From Nitrospiria bacterium (GTDB lineage Bacteria; Nitrospirota; Nitrospiria; JACQBZ01), in NCBI GenBank assembly GCA_919901335.1, contig CAKKOZ010000043.1, positions 1-8,626 on the forward strand: a stretch of 8,626 bases of DNA, written 5' to 3'. Under the pieces are notes generated by a model that was not told where the DNA came from, did not search any database, and saw nothing but the letters and a program-made list of their open reading frames with translations. A program made the translations under genes and the position numbers. Below are positions 1-6,465 of this stretch, piece after piece (position 1 is the stretch's first letter; the number at the start of each line of letters is the position of its first letter).

Positions 1-121
1 CGGCGTTCGGCAATCCCTCGGGACTGACCGTCGAGATGAACGCGATCGGGCGGGGGACGATGATGCTGATCATCAGATCGTACGCCTGGGACGGGTTGAG
101 CTGTTTCGGATCGATTTCCAT
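1..121 (-). CDS. Flavin reductase-like (FMN-binding split barrel) protein, N-terminal part only
   Basis: Only the first 40 codons are inside the window; the rest lies beyond base 1. The translation begins MEIDPKQLNPSQAYDLMIS and continues with the segment VPRPIAFISTVSPEGLPNA. This matches the N-terminus of the flavin reductase-like domain family (DIM6/NTAB, flavoredoxin type), where the R-P-I-A-x-(I/V)-S-T-(V/D)-x-x-x-G-x-x-N-x-A stretch helps bind FMN. Such proteins bind FMN non-covalently and act in the cytoplasm as flavin or ferric reductases, or as electron carriers; the substrate here cannot be told. The start is well supported: the ATG at 121-119 is preceded by AAGGAG with a 5-6 nt spacer. 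It lies 179 bp downstream of the M20 peptidase gene in the same direction, so it could be read from that operon or from its own promoter. I see no convincing promoter in the gap. Confidence 0.82.
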   Translation of the reverse strand, partial: MEIDPKQLNPSQAYDLMISIIVPRPIAFISTVSPEGLPNA

Positions 122-300
122 GAAGACTCCTTATATAAACGACCTTAATCCTGTTCCATCGGCGGGTGGCCGGAGGCGGGGCGCCCCGTCCGCCCGCAAC
201 GGCAAGGCCAAGGTCCCTTTCGTGGAGTTCCGCGAATCAATCTTCCAAGCATACCCAGTGAGGACGGATGGGGCTGCCGAAGGACAGGACCCGCCGAATG

Positions 301-1434
301 TCACTGCCCGCGCAGCATCTCCAGAACGACGCGGGCCGTCTGCTCAAACTCATTCAGAAGGAGGTATTCGTTGACGGTGTGGATCTCGCGCATGCCGGTG
401 CCGAGGTTCGCCACGTTCAGCCCATGCCCATTGAGGATATTCGCGTCGCACCCGCCGCCGGTTTTCCGGCAGGCAATCTGAACGCCCATCTTTTTCGCCG
501 CCGCTAGGACCCATTTCACGACCGGCGCGTCTTCGCCCAGATTCATGCGCGGATAATCCCGCGTGATCTTTACATCCACCGTCGCATGGATTTCCCGGCC
601 GTTCTTCATGATCCGATGGGTTTTGGCGGCTTCCCGAAAACAGTCGGCCATGTGGGACGACTGTGCCGCGAGCCTAACTTCATCGTGGCTTCGGGCCTCG
701 CCTTGGACGACGACCCGGTCCGGTACGATATTGACCGCGCTACCGCCCTCGATCAAGCCGAGGTTCGCCGTCGTTTCAGCGTCAATCCGGCCCAGACGCA
801 TATGGGCGATCGCCTCGGCCGCCACCTGGATCGCGCTGATTCCCTCTTCCGGACAGACGCCGGCATGCGCGGCCGATCCATGCACCGTGAATTCAAGCTT
901 ATCGGCGGCCGGTCCCCGCGTGAAAAGTGAATCGGCAGGGCAACTGTCCAGAACCAGTCCATGACGGGATTGAAGCGATCCGATCTCGAGGTGTTTGGCC
1001 CCGATCAGGCCGGCCTCTTCGCAAATCGTAAAGACCACTTCGACCGGCGGATGGGGGATCTTCCGTTCTTTCAGAACCGTGAGCACTTCCAGTATGATCG
1101 CGATTCCGGATTTATCATCGCCGCCCAGGATCGTCGTGCCGTCCGTCCGGATCCGGTCGGCCTCGCGGATCGGTTGGATCCCTCGGCCCGGAACGACCGT
1201 ATCCATATGGGCCGAAAGCAGGACCGGCTGGCCGGCCTTGGTTCCCGGAAACGCGGCGATGACGTTTCCGGTGTTTCCGCCGACTTGGGTTCCGGCATCA
1301 TCCACGCGGACGTCGGCCTCCAGAGACTTCAGCTCGCGTACCAGCCGTTCCGCGACCTCCCCCTCTTCACGGGAGAGGCTGTCAATTTGGACCAGCTCGA
1401 CAAACGTTTTGATCATACGATCGGATTGAATCAC
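301..1434 (-). CDS. M20-family zinc metallopeptidase, PepT-like (tripeptide aminopeptidase type)
   Basis: A cytoplasmic di-zinc peptidase of the M20 family, most like the PepT/PepT2 branch that removes N-terminal residues from short peptides. With the GTG start chosen here it has 377 residues, a usual family length. The expected metal and catalytic residues are all visible: His76 and Asp78 in SAHMDTV, Asp106 in GGDDKSG, the Glu139-Glu140 pair in FTICEEAG, Asp163 in VLDS, and His352 near the C-terminus in REIHTVNE. The lid/dimerisation domain (about 175-285) carries the typical SAAHAG segment with His190. Start choice: the frame stays open upstream to an ATG at 1503, but that start would overlap the acetyltransferase gene by 65 bp. 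The GTG at 1434-1432 has AAGGA with a 7-nt spacer, whereas the internal ATG at 1416 has no Shine-Dalgarno sequence. It is the last gene of a three-gene operon. The exact substrate is unknown. Confidence 0.92.
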   Translation of the reverse strand: MIQSDRMIKTFVELVQIDSLSREEGEVAERLVRELKSLEADVRVDDAGTQVGGNTGNVIAAFPGTKAGQPVLLSAHMDTVVPGRGIQPIREADRIRTDGTTILGGDDKSGIAIILEVLTVLKERKIPHPPVEVVFTICEEAGLIGAKHLEIGSLQSRHGLVLDSCPADSLFTRGPAADKLEFTVHGSAAHAGVCPEEGISAIQVAAEAIAHMRLGRIDAETTANLGLIEGGSAVNIVPDRVVVQGEARSHDEVRLAAQSSHMADCFREAAKTHRIMKNGREIHATVDVKITRDYPRMNLGEDAPVVKWVLAAAKKMGVQIACRKTGGGCDANILNGHGLNVANLGTGMREIHTVNEYLLLNEFEQTARVVLEMLRGQ

Positions 1435-1438
1435 GGCG

Positions 1439-1843
1439 CTATCCTTTTTCCGGCTTTTCCAAAACCATTCCCTGATTGCTCTGGACGAAACCGAATCGCT
1501 CATAGAAGGGCTGCTTGTCCCGCGTGTTCAGCCAGAATTTATGGACCTTGGACAGAACGGGGTGGGACAGGACCGTCTTCATCAGGGATTCTCCCGCCCC
1601 CTGACCCTGATAGTCGGGGTGGACCACCACGTCCCAGAGCGTCGCGCGATAGACGCGGTCGGTCAGCACGCGCGCGAATCCGATCAATCGTCGGTCGTCC
1701 CAGGCTGAGAAGACATAATCCGTATTCAAAAGCATTCTCTTGATGCCGTCCAGGTCGCGGCCCGCAGCCCACGGGGCATGATGATACAGTGCCTGAAGTT
1801 GCTGGATATCCACGTCATGCCCTTCCCGTATCACCACCGCCAT
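1439..1843 (-). CDS. GNAT-family N-acetyltransferase
   Basis: A 134-residue single-domain acetyltransferase that transfers an acetyl group from acetyl-CoA to an amine; the acceptor is unknown. The GNAT fold signature is clear. Motif A reads VVVHPDYQGQGAGESL at about 72-87, with the acetyl-CoA pyrophosphate-binding loop Q-x-x-G-x-G at Gln79-Gly84. The C-terminal motif B element FYERFGF is at 113-119. A beta strand with the typical LIGFARVL sequence lies at 53-60. The ATG at 1843 is preceded by AGGAG with a 9-nt spacer. The gene sits 15 bp after the small membrane protein gene and 4 bp before the GTG of the peptidase, which indicates one transcript. Family assignment is firm. Whether it acts on peptides or proteins handled by the neighbouring peptidase is only a guess from position. 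Confidence 0.9.
   Translation of the reverse strand: MAVVIREGHDVDIQQLQALYHHAPWAAGRDLDGIKRMLLNTDYVFSAWDDRRLIGFARVLTDRVYRATLWDVVVHPDYQGQGAGESLMKTVLSHPVLSKVHKFWLNTRDKQPFYERFGFVQSNQGMVLEKPEKG
1442..1446 (-). promoter_or_regulatory. Ribosome binding site that fixes the GTG start of the M20 peptidase
   Basis: On the minus strand the sequence reads AAGGA, then 7 nt, then GTG (1434-1432). The site lies within the last codons and stop region of the acetyltransferase gene, so the two genes are probably translationally coupled. No comparable motif precedes the alternative ATG at 1416. Confidence 0.65.
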
Positions 1844-1858
1844 CGTGTTCTTCTCCTT

Positions 1859-2239
1859 CTACGGCAAGAATCCCGTTGACCCAACCGTCCCAATCGCCAT
1901 TCCGGAAAGGGCCAGGATCCCTCCAACCATGCAGAGAAGAAAGCCCAGTCCTCCGATAAAAAACCACCGTCGCACCCGCCGCCCTTCCTCTTCGGTCAGA
2001 TGGACATGGTACTGTGACGGGGATATCCACCATCCGGGCGGGAGTTGACCCCGGGGACGCAGCAGACGGTAGAGGACGATATGATAATAAAGCCCGGTCG
2101 GTATCCCTTCGATGATCCCGGCCGCCATAACGGTCAGTCCCAGTACCGTCAATGTGGAGGCCGAGAAGCTGACCTGCATCATCCATTGAACGGCCAGGAC
2201 GGCCGTCACCATCAGAACCACCATCGTCAGTTCGAGCAT
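1859..2239 (-). CDS. Small three-helix membrane protein of unknown function
   Basis: A 126-residue protein I do not recognise as a named family. It has three hydrophobic segments, at about 4-22, 28-56 and 92-115. TM2 and TM3 are separated by a polar loop (about 57-91) containing the aromatic PPGWWISPSQYHVH stretch and a charged TEEEGRRVRRW segment. The charge pattern (RLLRPRG after TM2, RRVRRW before TM3) suggests the loop faces the cytoplasm. The ATG at 2239 is preceded by GGAG at a rather long 10-nt spacing. Another ATG, 7 nt upstream in a different frame, opens a frame without membrane segments that I treat as a shadow. This is the first gene of the operon, behind a strong sigma-70-type promoter. 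The coding call rests on the hydrophobic pattern, tight operon spacing and promoter placement. Confidence 0.72.
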   Translation of the reverse strand: MLELTMVVLMVTAVLAVQWMMQVSFSASTLTVLGLTVMAAGIIEGIPTGLYYHIVLYRLLRPRGQLPPGWWISPSQYHVHLTEEEGRRVRRWFFIGGLGFLLCMVGGILALSGMAIGTVGSTGFLP

Positions 2240-2286
2240 CGCCCATTTTCTCCCGAACCGATGCGGGTCTATCCGGTTATTTCGTC

Positions 2287-2315
2287 ACTATAGAATAAGC
2301 CCCGGGCGGTGTCAA
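2287..2315 (-). promoter_or_regulatory. Sigma-70 promoter for the membrane protein-GNAT-M20 operon
   Basis: On the minus strand there is a perfect TTGACA -35 box (plus-strand positions 2310-2315) and a TATAGT -10 box (2287-2292), separated by exactly 17 nt. Transcription would start near 2280, leaving a leader of about 40 nt before the ATG at 2239. It is back to back with the promoter of the ABC transporter gene. Confidence 0.72.
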
Positions 2316-2340
2316 TCACGACCCGGCCGGCTCGATCGAA

Positions 2341-2371
2341 TTGACAAAGGATCTCGCCGGTAAGATATAAT
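2341..2371 (+). promoter_or_regulatory. Sigma-70-like promoter for the ABC transporter gene
   Basis: A perfect TTGACA (2341-2346) and a perfect TATAAT (2366-2371) are separated by 19 nt, two longer than optimal. The predicted start of transcription (about 2378) falls on the Shine-Dalgarno sequence GGAGGAG (2378-2384), which is 4 nt from the ATG at 2389. The mRNA leader would thus be only about 10 nt. Confidence 0.6.
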
Positions 2372-2388
2372 GGCCGCGGAGGAGTTTC

Positions 2389-4119
2389 ATGAAAAATCTT
2401 CTGCGGCTGGTTGCCTATATTAAACCCTATCTCAAGCGGATGGCGTTTGCGGCCGTGCTGCTGGCGGCCGTGGCCCTCACGAATCTGGGCCTGCTCTGGA
2501 TCGTTCGGGATGTGGTCAACTCCTTTCTCCACACGCCCGATTCGGCGGCGTTGAACTCGGCCGTGCTGAGTCTGCTGGGTCTTTTCGTCATCCAGGGTCT
2601 GCTGACGATGGGCCACAGCTACCTCGTTGCTTTCATCGGCCAGCGGGTGGTGGCCGATTTCCGAGTCCGTCTCTTCAATCATCTGGGAACCCTGTCGGTC
2701 AGTTTTTTCGCCAAACGACGCACCGGTGAGTTGATGTCCCGGCTGACCAGCGACGTGACGGTGATCCAGAACATCGCGACCAGCGTCCCGATCGATATGG
2801 CCAAGCAGCTCGTCACGCTGGTGGGCGGCGTGTCCATCCTGTTTTATCTGAACTGGCGGCTCTGCCTGTTGATTCTCTCGATCATTCCCCTGATCATTTT
2901 TATCGGGACTTTTTTCGGCCGGAAGCTCAAACGCTTCTCGATGCACATCCAGGACCAGACGGCCGATGCCTCAACGGTGGTCGAGGAGGTCGTGTCCGGC
3001 ATCCGGATCATCAAGTCGTTCGTGGCCGAGGCCCATGAAGAGGGACGGTACGTCCGGCATCTTGAAGGGATGGTCTCGACGGCTCTGGCGCGGGCGCGAA
3101 TCCTGGCCGTTTTCGTCCCGTTGATCACGATCGTGACCTTCGGAGCGGCCGCCGGCATCCTGTGGTACGGCGGACGGCAGGTGATGGCCGGGGCGATCAC
3201 GCCGGGCGATCTGATCGCCTTTATTCTCTATGCCGGTATTCTGATCGGCCCGTTCGGAAGTTTTGCCCGTCTCGTCTCACAGATCAAAGAGGCCCAGGGG
3301 GCGACGCAGCGCGTCTTCGAGATCCTCGACACCGAACCGGAAGTCGCGGATCTTCCCGGCGCGGGCGAGATGTCTCGGATAGACGGCCGTGTGGCCTTCC
3401 GGGAGGTGAGTTTTCGGTATACACCCGAGATCGCGGTGCTCAAAGAGATCTCGTTTGAGGTCCATCCGGGAGAAATGGTCGCACTGGTGGGCCCCAGCGG
3501 GGCCGGAAAGAGTACGCTGATCCATCTGCTCCATCGGTTCTACGATCCGACGGATGGACGGATCGAGATTGACGGTGTGGATGTCAGGACGGTCCAACGG
3601 GCCAGCCTCTATCGGCAGATCGGGCTTGTGCCGCAGGAGACGATCCTGTTCGGCGGGTCGATCAAAGAGAATATTCGTTACGGTAAGTTAACCGCGACGG
3701 ATGAAGAGATGATCGAGGCCGCGAAATTGGCCAACGCGCATGACTTCATTTCGGTCTTTCCAGAGGGGTACGATACGATCGTGGGCGAGAAGGGGATCAA
3801 CCTCTCGGGCGGGCAGCGTCAGCGGATCGCGATCGCGAGGGCTATCCTGAAAAATCCGCGGCTGTTGATTTTAGACGAGGCCACCTCCTCGCTTGACAAC
3901 GAATCCGAAGCCGCGATTCAGGAAGCCCTCGACCGGCTCATGGAAGGGCGCACGACAGTCGTGATCGCACACCGTCTGACCACGATCCAGAAGGCCGACC
4001 GTATCTTTGTCATGGACAAGGGCCGGATCGTCGAAGAAGGAACCCACGCCGAGCTCTTAGAGCGCCGCGGGCTTTACCATCATCTCTATACGCTCAAGCT
4101 GGCGGGGATCGAGGAATAA
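2389..4119 (+). CDS. MsbA-like ABC exporter, fused permease and ATPase
   Basis: A complete 576-residue half-transporter of the type IV (MsbA/Sav1866-like) ABC exporter family, working as an inner-membrane homodimer that exports a lipid or hydrophobic compound using ATP. The N-terminal half holds six membrane segments (about 17-40, 60-82, a pair within 139-178, 238-260, 272-295) with the usual long cytoplasmic extensions. The nucleotide-binding domain is intact: Walker A GPSGAGKST at 368-376 (Lys374), Q-loop Gln416 in VPQETILF, signature LSGGQ at 472-476, Walker B ILDEA with Asp496 and catalytic Glu497, D-loop SLD at 501-503, and H-loop His528. The length matches MsbA. However, none of the usual lipid A neighbours (lpxK, kdsB, waa genes) is present, so lipid A-core export is the most likely role but not shown. 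The ATG has a strong GGAGGAG Shine-Dalgarno sequence. Confidence 0.93.
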   Translation: MKNLLRLVAYIKPYLKRMAFAAVLLAAVALTNLGLLWIVRDVVNSFLHTPDSAALNSAVLSLLGLFVIQGLLTMGHSYLVAFIGQRVVADFRVRLFNHLGTLSVSFFAKRRTGELMSRLTSDVTVIQNIATSVPIDMAKQLVTLVGGVSILFYLNWRLCLLILSIIPLIIFIGTFFGRKLKRFSMHIQDQTADASTVVEEVVSGIRIIKSFVAEAHEEGRYVRHLEGMVSTALARARILAVFVPLITIVTFGAAAGILWYGGRQVMAGAITPGDLIAFILYAGILIGPFGSFARLVSQIKEAQGATQRVFEILDTEPEVADLPGAGEMSRIDGRVAFREVSFRYTPEIAVLKEISFEVHPGEMVALVGPSGAGKSTLIHLLHRFYDPTDGRIEIDGVDVRTVQRASLYRQIGLVPQETILFGGSIKENIRYGKLTATDEEMIEAAKLANAHDFISVFPEGYDTIVGEKGINLSGGQRQRIAIARAILKNPRLLILDEATSSLDNESEAAIQEALDRLMEGRTTVVIAHRLTTIQKADRIFVMDKGRIVEEGTHAELLERRGLYHHLYTLKLAGIEE

Positions 4120-4123
4120 CCGT

Positions 4124-4152
4124 TTGCATCCCATCCAGCGATGTGTTAGTCT
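4124..4152 (+). promoter_or_regulatory. Weak extended -10 promoter candidate in front of der
   Basis: TTGCAT (4124-4129) is followed after 17 nt by TAGTCT (4147-4152), preceded by TGT as in extended -10 promoters. If used, transcription would begin within a few nucleotides of the der ATG at 4162 and give a nearly leaderless mRNA, which would fit the lack of a Shine-Dalgarno sequence there. The -10 match is only three of six bases, so this is tentative. Confidence 0.25.
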
Positions 4153-4161
4153 TCCGTCGCC

Positions 4162-5508
4162 ATGAAACGACAGATTGTTGCAATCATCGGACGGCCGAAT
4201 GTCGGAAAGTCCACGCTGTTCAACCGGATCCTGGGACGCCGGGTAGCCATTGTGGAGGACATTCCGGGCGTTACGCGCGACCGGAACTATTCCGATTCGA
4301 ACTATTCCGGACGACCCTTTACGCTGGTGGACACCGGCGGACTGGATCCCACGGCCGCGGCCGGCGAAAGCATTCTGTCCCAGGTCAAGTCCCAGACGGA
4401 GCACGCGATTGCCGAGGCCGATATCCTGATCATGCTTTTTGACGGGCGCGAGGGCGTCACATCGTTGGACCAGGCGATCGTCTCCCTTCTGCGTCGTCTC
4501 AAGAAGCCGATCTTCTATGCCGTCAACAAGATTGACACGCCCAAATCCGAGCCGTTGACGGCCGAGTTCTACCGGCTCGGAATCAAGACGCTCTATCCCG
4601 TTTCGGCCGAGCACAGCAAGGGCGTGGATGAGTTGATGGAGGCGATCGAGCCTCTGTTGCCGCCGCGCTCGGAGGCGGTGGAACCGGAGGAGGCGGCCGC
4701 CGTTGCGCCCCGGGTGGCCATGGTCGGGCGGCCGAATGTCGGCAAGTCCACCTTGATCAACGTGCTGATGGGAGAGGATCGCCTCGTGACGGACGCAACG
4801 CCCGGAACGACGCGGGATTCGATTGACAGCCGGGTGCGGCACGACGACAAAACGTATCATTTCATTGATACCGCCGGGATACGGCGGCGGGGGAAAATCG
4901 AACGCGGCGTGGAGCGGTACAGCCTGTCGCGCGCGTTGACGGCGATTGAGCGGTGCGACCTGGCCGTGGTGGTGCTGGACGCGATGGAGGGAATTGTCGA
5001 GCAGGATACCAAAATCATCGGCCAGGCGTTGAAAGCCCGCAAGGGCTGTCTGATTCTGGTGAACAAGTGGGATCTGCGACGGGATGATCCGAAGGCAAGA
5101 GAGAAGGTTGCCTCGGAGCTGAGACGACGGCTGTCGTTCCTGCCTTACGCCCCAATCCTGTTTATGTCGGCTACCCAGGGGCCGCCGGTCAAGGAGATTT
5201 TTGAGAAGATTGATGCGATCATGACGGCCTATTCCCGTCGTATTTCGACCGGGGCCTTGAACCGCGCCTTCGAGCAGGCCGTCACGGCCAATCCACCGCC
5301 GCAACGTTCCGGACGACCCGTAAAGCTCAATTACATCACGCAGGCCGAGACCCGCCCGCCGACGTTTGTGATTTTTTCCAACCGTCCGGAGCAGGTCAAG
5401 GAGCCGTATCTTCGGTATCTTGAAAATTTCCTCCGCGAGACCTTTGATTTTACCGGCACGCCGCTGGCCATCCGTCTTCGAAAGAAGTCATCAGATCGGC
5501 GGTCGTGA
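4162..5508 (+). CDS. der: Ribosome biogenesis GTPase Der (EngA), tandem GTPase domains
   Basis: A complete 448-residue Der, the essential GTPase that helps assemble the 50S ribosomal subunit. Der is unusual in having two GTPase domains in one chain. Domain 1 shows GRPNVGKS at 10-17, DTGG at 57-60, NKID at 122-125 and SAE at 148-150. After an acidic linker (about 168-182), domain 2 shows GRPNVGKS at 189-196, TPGTTRD at 213-219, DTAG at 236-239, NKWD at 301-304 and SA at 336-337. The C-terminal KH-like domain (about 355-445) includes FVIFSNRP and the KEPYLRYLEN segment typical of the family, ending in a basic tail. The start fits the family, with the first P-loop beginning at residue 10. No Shine-Dalgarno sequence is visible upstream of the ATG. 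The gene follows the ABC exporter gene by 42 bp and may be read through from it. Confidence 0.97.
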   Translation: MKRQIVAIIGRPNVGKSTLFNRILGRRVAIVEDIPGVTRDRNYSDSNYSGRPFTLVDTGGLDPTAAAGESILSQVKSQTEHAIAEADILIMLFDGREGVTSLDQAIVSLLRRLKKPIFYAVNKIDTPKSEPLTAEFYRLGIKTLYPVSAEHSKGVDELMEAIEPLLPPRSEAVEPEEAAAVAPRVAMVGRPNVGKSTLINVLMGEDRLVTDATPGTTRDSIDSRVRHDDKTYHFIDTAGIRRRGKIERGVERYSLSRALTAIERCDLAVVVLDAMEGIVEQDTKIIGQALKARKGCLILVNKWDLRRDDPKAREKVASELRRRLSFLPYAPILFMSATQGPPVKEIFEKIDAIMTAYSRRISTGALNRAFEQAVTANPPPQRSGRPVKLNYITQAETRPPTFVIFSNRPEQVKEPYLRYLENFLRETFDFTGTPLAIRLRKKSSDRRS

Positions 5509-5547
5509 TCGAATCGGGAACGGTGGAGTCTGAGAGGAATCGTTAAG

Positions 5548-6309
5548 GTGAGATTGAAGACATTTATTGTCACGATATGGATCGCAGCCGCATGGTTCAT
5601 CCCATTGTCCGCTGCTTGGGCCTATGAAGAAAAAACGGTCACCGATGGGGCCGCGATGACCGGCCGGGTGATATTTAAAGGGGCCGTCCCGCCGTCCCGG
5701 TCGTTCGGCCTGATCGTCTATCCGGATATGGAACTTTGCGAACGGATCTCGGATGGAAAAGGGCACCGTCTCCTCCAGGATTTTACGGTTTCCAACGACG
5801 GCGGGTTCCAGGATGTGGTGGTGGTTGTGGAGGGCGTCGGGCAAGGGAAGCCCCTTCCATTATCCGGCCCAAAGATCGCCATCAAGGATTGCAGTTTTAC
5901 CCCGCTCAGGGCCGTGATCCGCGACCGGCAAACCATGACCTTCCAAAATCAGGACGGCGTGATCCACGATATTCAGACCTATGCCATTGCGGACAACAAG
6001 CGCGGCGACCGGATCTTTGACCGTGCGGCGCTTCCGGATTCGACCCTGGTCCAAGAGATCAAGCTGCCGAAGGGCCAAAAAATCATCTGGACCCAGTGCG
6101 GGAAGCATTCCTTTATGCAGACCTGGGTCTACGCCGTCGACAACCCTTATTATGCCATCACGGCTGGGGACGGAACCTTCTCGATCAAGGATCTGCCTCC
6201 CGGCCGGTACCGAGTGACGGCCTGGCATCCCTTCATGAATCTGCGGGAACAGACGGTGGAGGTCGCTCCGAACTCGAAGGTCGCCGTTCATTTTGAATTT
6301 GGAAAGTGA
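5548..6309 (+). CDS. Secreted cupredoxin-like protein with C-terminal carboxypeptidase-regulatory-like domain
   Basis: A 253-residue exported protein, probably periplasmic. A Sec signal peptide (basic MRLK, hydrophobic core, AWA-Y cleavage after residue 25) is followed by a beta-rich domain with cupredoxin-like features. It has His140 in GVIHDIQ and the cluster Cys184-x2-His187-x2-Met190. These four residues could form a type-1 copper site, and the C-x2-H-x2-M spacing equals the short ligand loop of amicyanin. The C-terminal part (about 200-252) has the DGTFSIKDLPPGRYRVTAWHP pattern of carboxypeptidase regulatory-like/transthyretin-type beta sandwiches. Proteins of this two-domain type occur in chemolithotrophic and metal-reducing bacteria, usually without known function. 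An electron-carrier or copper role is an inference. The start is a GTG at 5548 with GAGAGG about 10 nt upstream. The gene lies 39 bp after der with no promoter seen, so it may share its transcript. Confidence 0.82.
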   Translation: MRLKTFIVTIWIAAAWFIPLSAAWAYEEKTVTDGAAMTGRVIFKGAVPPSRSFGLIVYPDMELCERISDGKGHRLLQDFTVSNDGGFQDVVVVVEGVGQGKPLPLSGPKIAIKDCSFTPLRAVIRDRQTMTFQNQDGVIHDIQTYAIADNKRGDRIFDRAALPDSTLVQEIKLPKGQKIIWTQCGKHSFMQTWVYAVDNPYYAITAGDGTFSIKDLPPGRYRVTAWHPFMNLREQTVEVAPNSKVAVHFEFGK

Positions 6310-6323
6310 CCTGTTCGGGATAT

Positions 6324-6404
6324 CTATTCAGCGAGCAAGGCGAGCGAGAGGGGGAGGCTCCATCCGGCTTCGCCGGTGGAGGGGGCGACGTGAGCCCCTA
6401 TTCA
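6324..6404. repeat. GC-rich palindromic element (6331-6397) flanked by a 7-bp direct repeat CTATTCA
   Basis: The gap between the cupredoxin-like gene and the PCP_red gene holds a 67-bp GC-rich element. It starts with GCGAGC repeated at 6331-6336 and 6340-6345. It then contains a hairpin, TCCATCCGGC (6359-6368) against GCCGGTGGA (6372-6380), with a TTC loop and one bulged T. It ends with a second hairpin, GGGGC (6382-6386) against GCCCC (6394-6398). An alternative long-range pairing joins GGCTC (6356-6360) to GAGCC (6392-6396). The element is bordered by perfect copies of CTATTCA at 6324-6330 and 6398-6404, which resembles a target-site duplication of a small non-autonomous element (REP or MITE-like). 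The hairpins may also act as a terminator or 3' mRNA stabiliser for the upstream gene, although no T-tract follows. Confidence 0.5.
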
Positions 6405-6433
6405 TTGACGGACCCCATCGGCGGTGTTACAAT
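6405..6433 (+). promoter_or_regulatory. Sigma-70 promoter for the PCP_red-repeat/cytochrome-porin pair
   Basis: TTGACG (6405-6410) and TACAAT (6428-6433) are separated by the optimal 17 nt. The predicted transcription start is near 6440, giving a leader of about 25 nt that contains AGAGG (6454-6458) 7 nt before the ATG. The -35 box touches the right copy of the CTATTCA direct repeat. Confidence 0.68.
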
Positions 6434-6465
6434 GATTTCCTCTAAAGAATCGCAGAGGTTATTTC

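Noticed and set aside
122..150. TATATA in front of the flavin reductase gene as a -10 box
   Set aside because: No matching -35 hexamer at a suitable distance, and it lies directly against the ribosome binding site.
161..197. GC-rich inverted repeat around the palindrome GGGGCGCCCC (178-187) as terminator of the peptidase operon
   Set aside because: The arms are imperfect or leave no loop, and no T-tract follows on the minus strand. It is more likely ordinary GC-rich intergenic sequence.
1435..1503. Longer N-terminus for the M20 peptidase starting at an ATG at 1503
   Set aside because: It would overlap the acetyltransferase gene by 65 bp. The added residues do not resemble a peptidase N-terminus, and the GTG at 1434 has a well-spaced AAGGA.
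961..1743. A 260-codon plus-strand open frame across the peptidase and acetyltransferase genes
   Set aside because: It runs antisense to two genes with intact catalytic motifs and shows no recognisable domain of its own.
1815..2246. Alternative 143-codon minus-strand frame starting at the ATG at 2246
   Set aside because: This ATG has a closer GGGAG, but the product is Gly/Arg/Asp-rich without domains, and it would overrun the start of the acetyltransferase gene. The overlapping 126-residue frame shows clear membrane segments.
2269..2946. A 225-codon open frame on the minus strand, antisense to the start of the ABC exporter gene
   Set aside because: Low-complexity hydrophilic composition (many His, Gln, Asp, Arg). 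It also spans the divergent promoter region, and the opposite frame is a clear ABC exporter.
4057..5304. A 415-codon open frame on the minus strand, antisense to der
   Set aside because: It is a by-product of the GC-rich codon use of der, whose own frame has complete GTPase motifs. The antisense product is rich in Arg, His and Gln and resembles no family.
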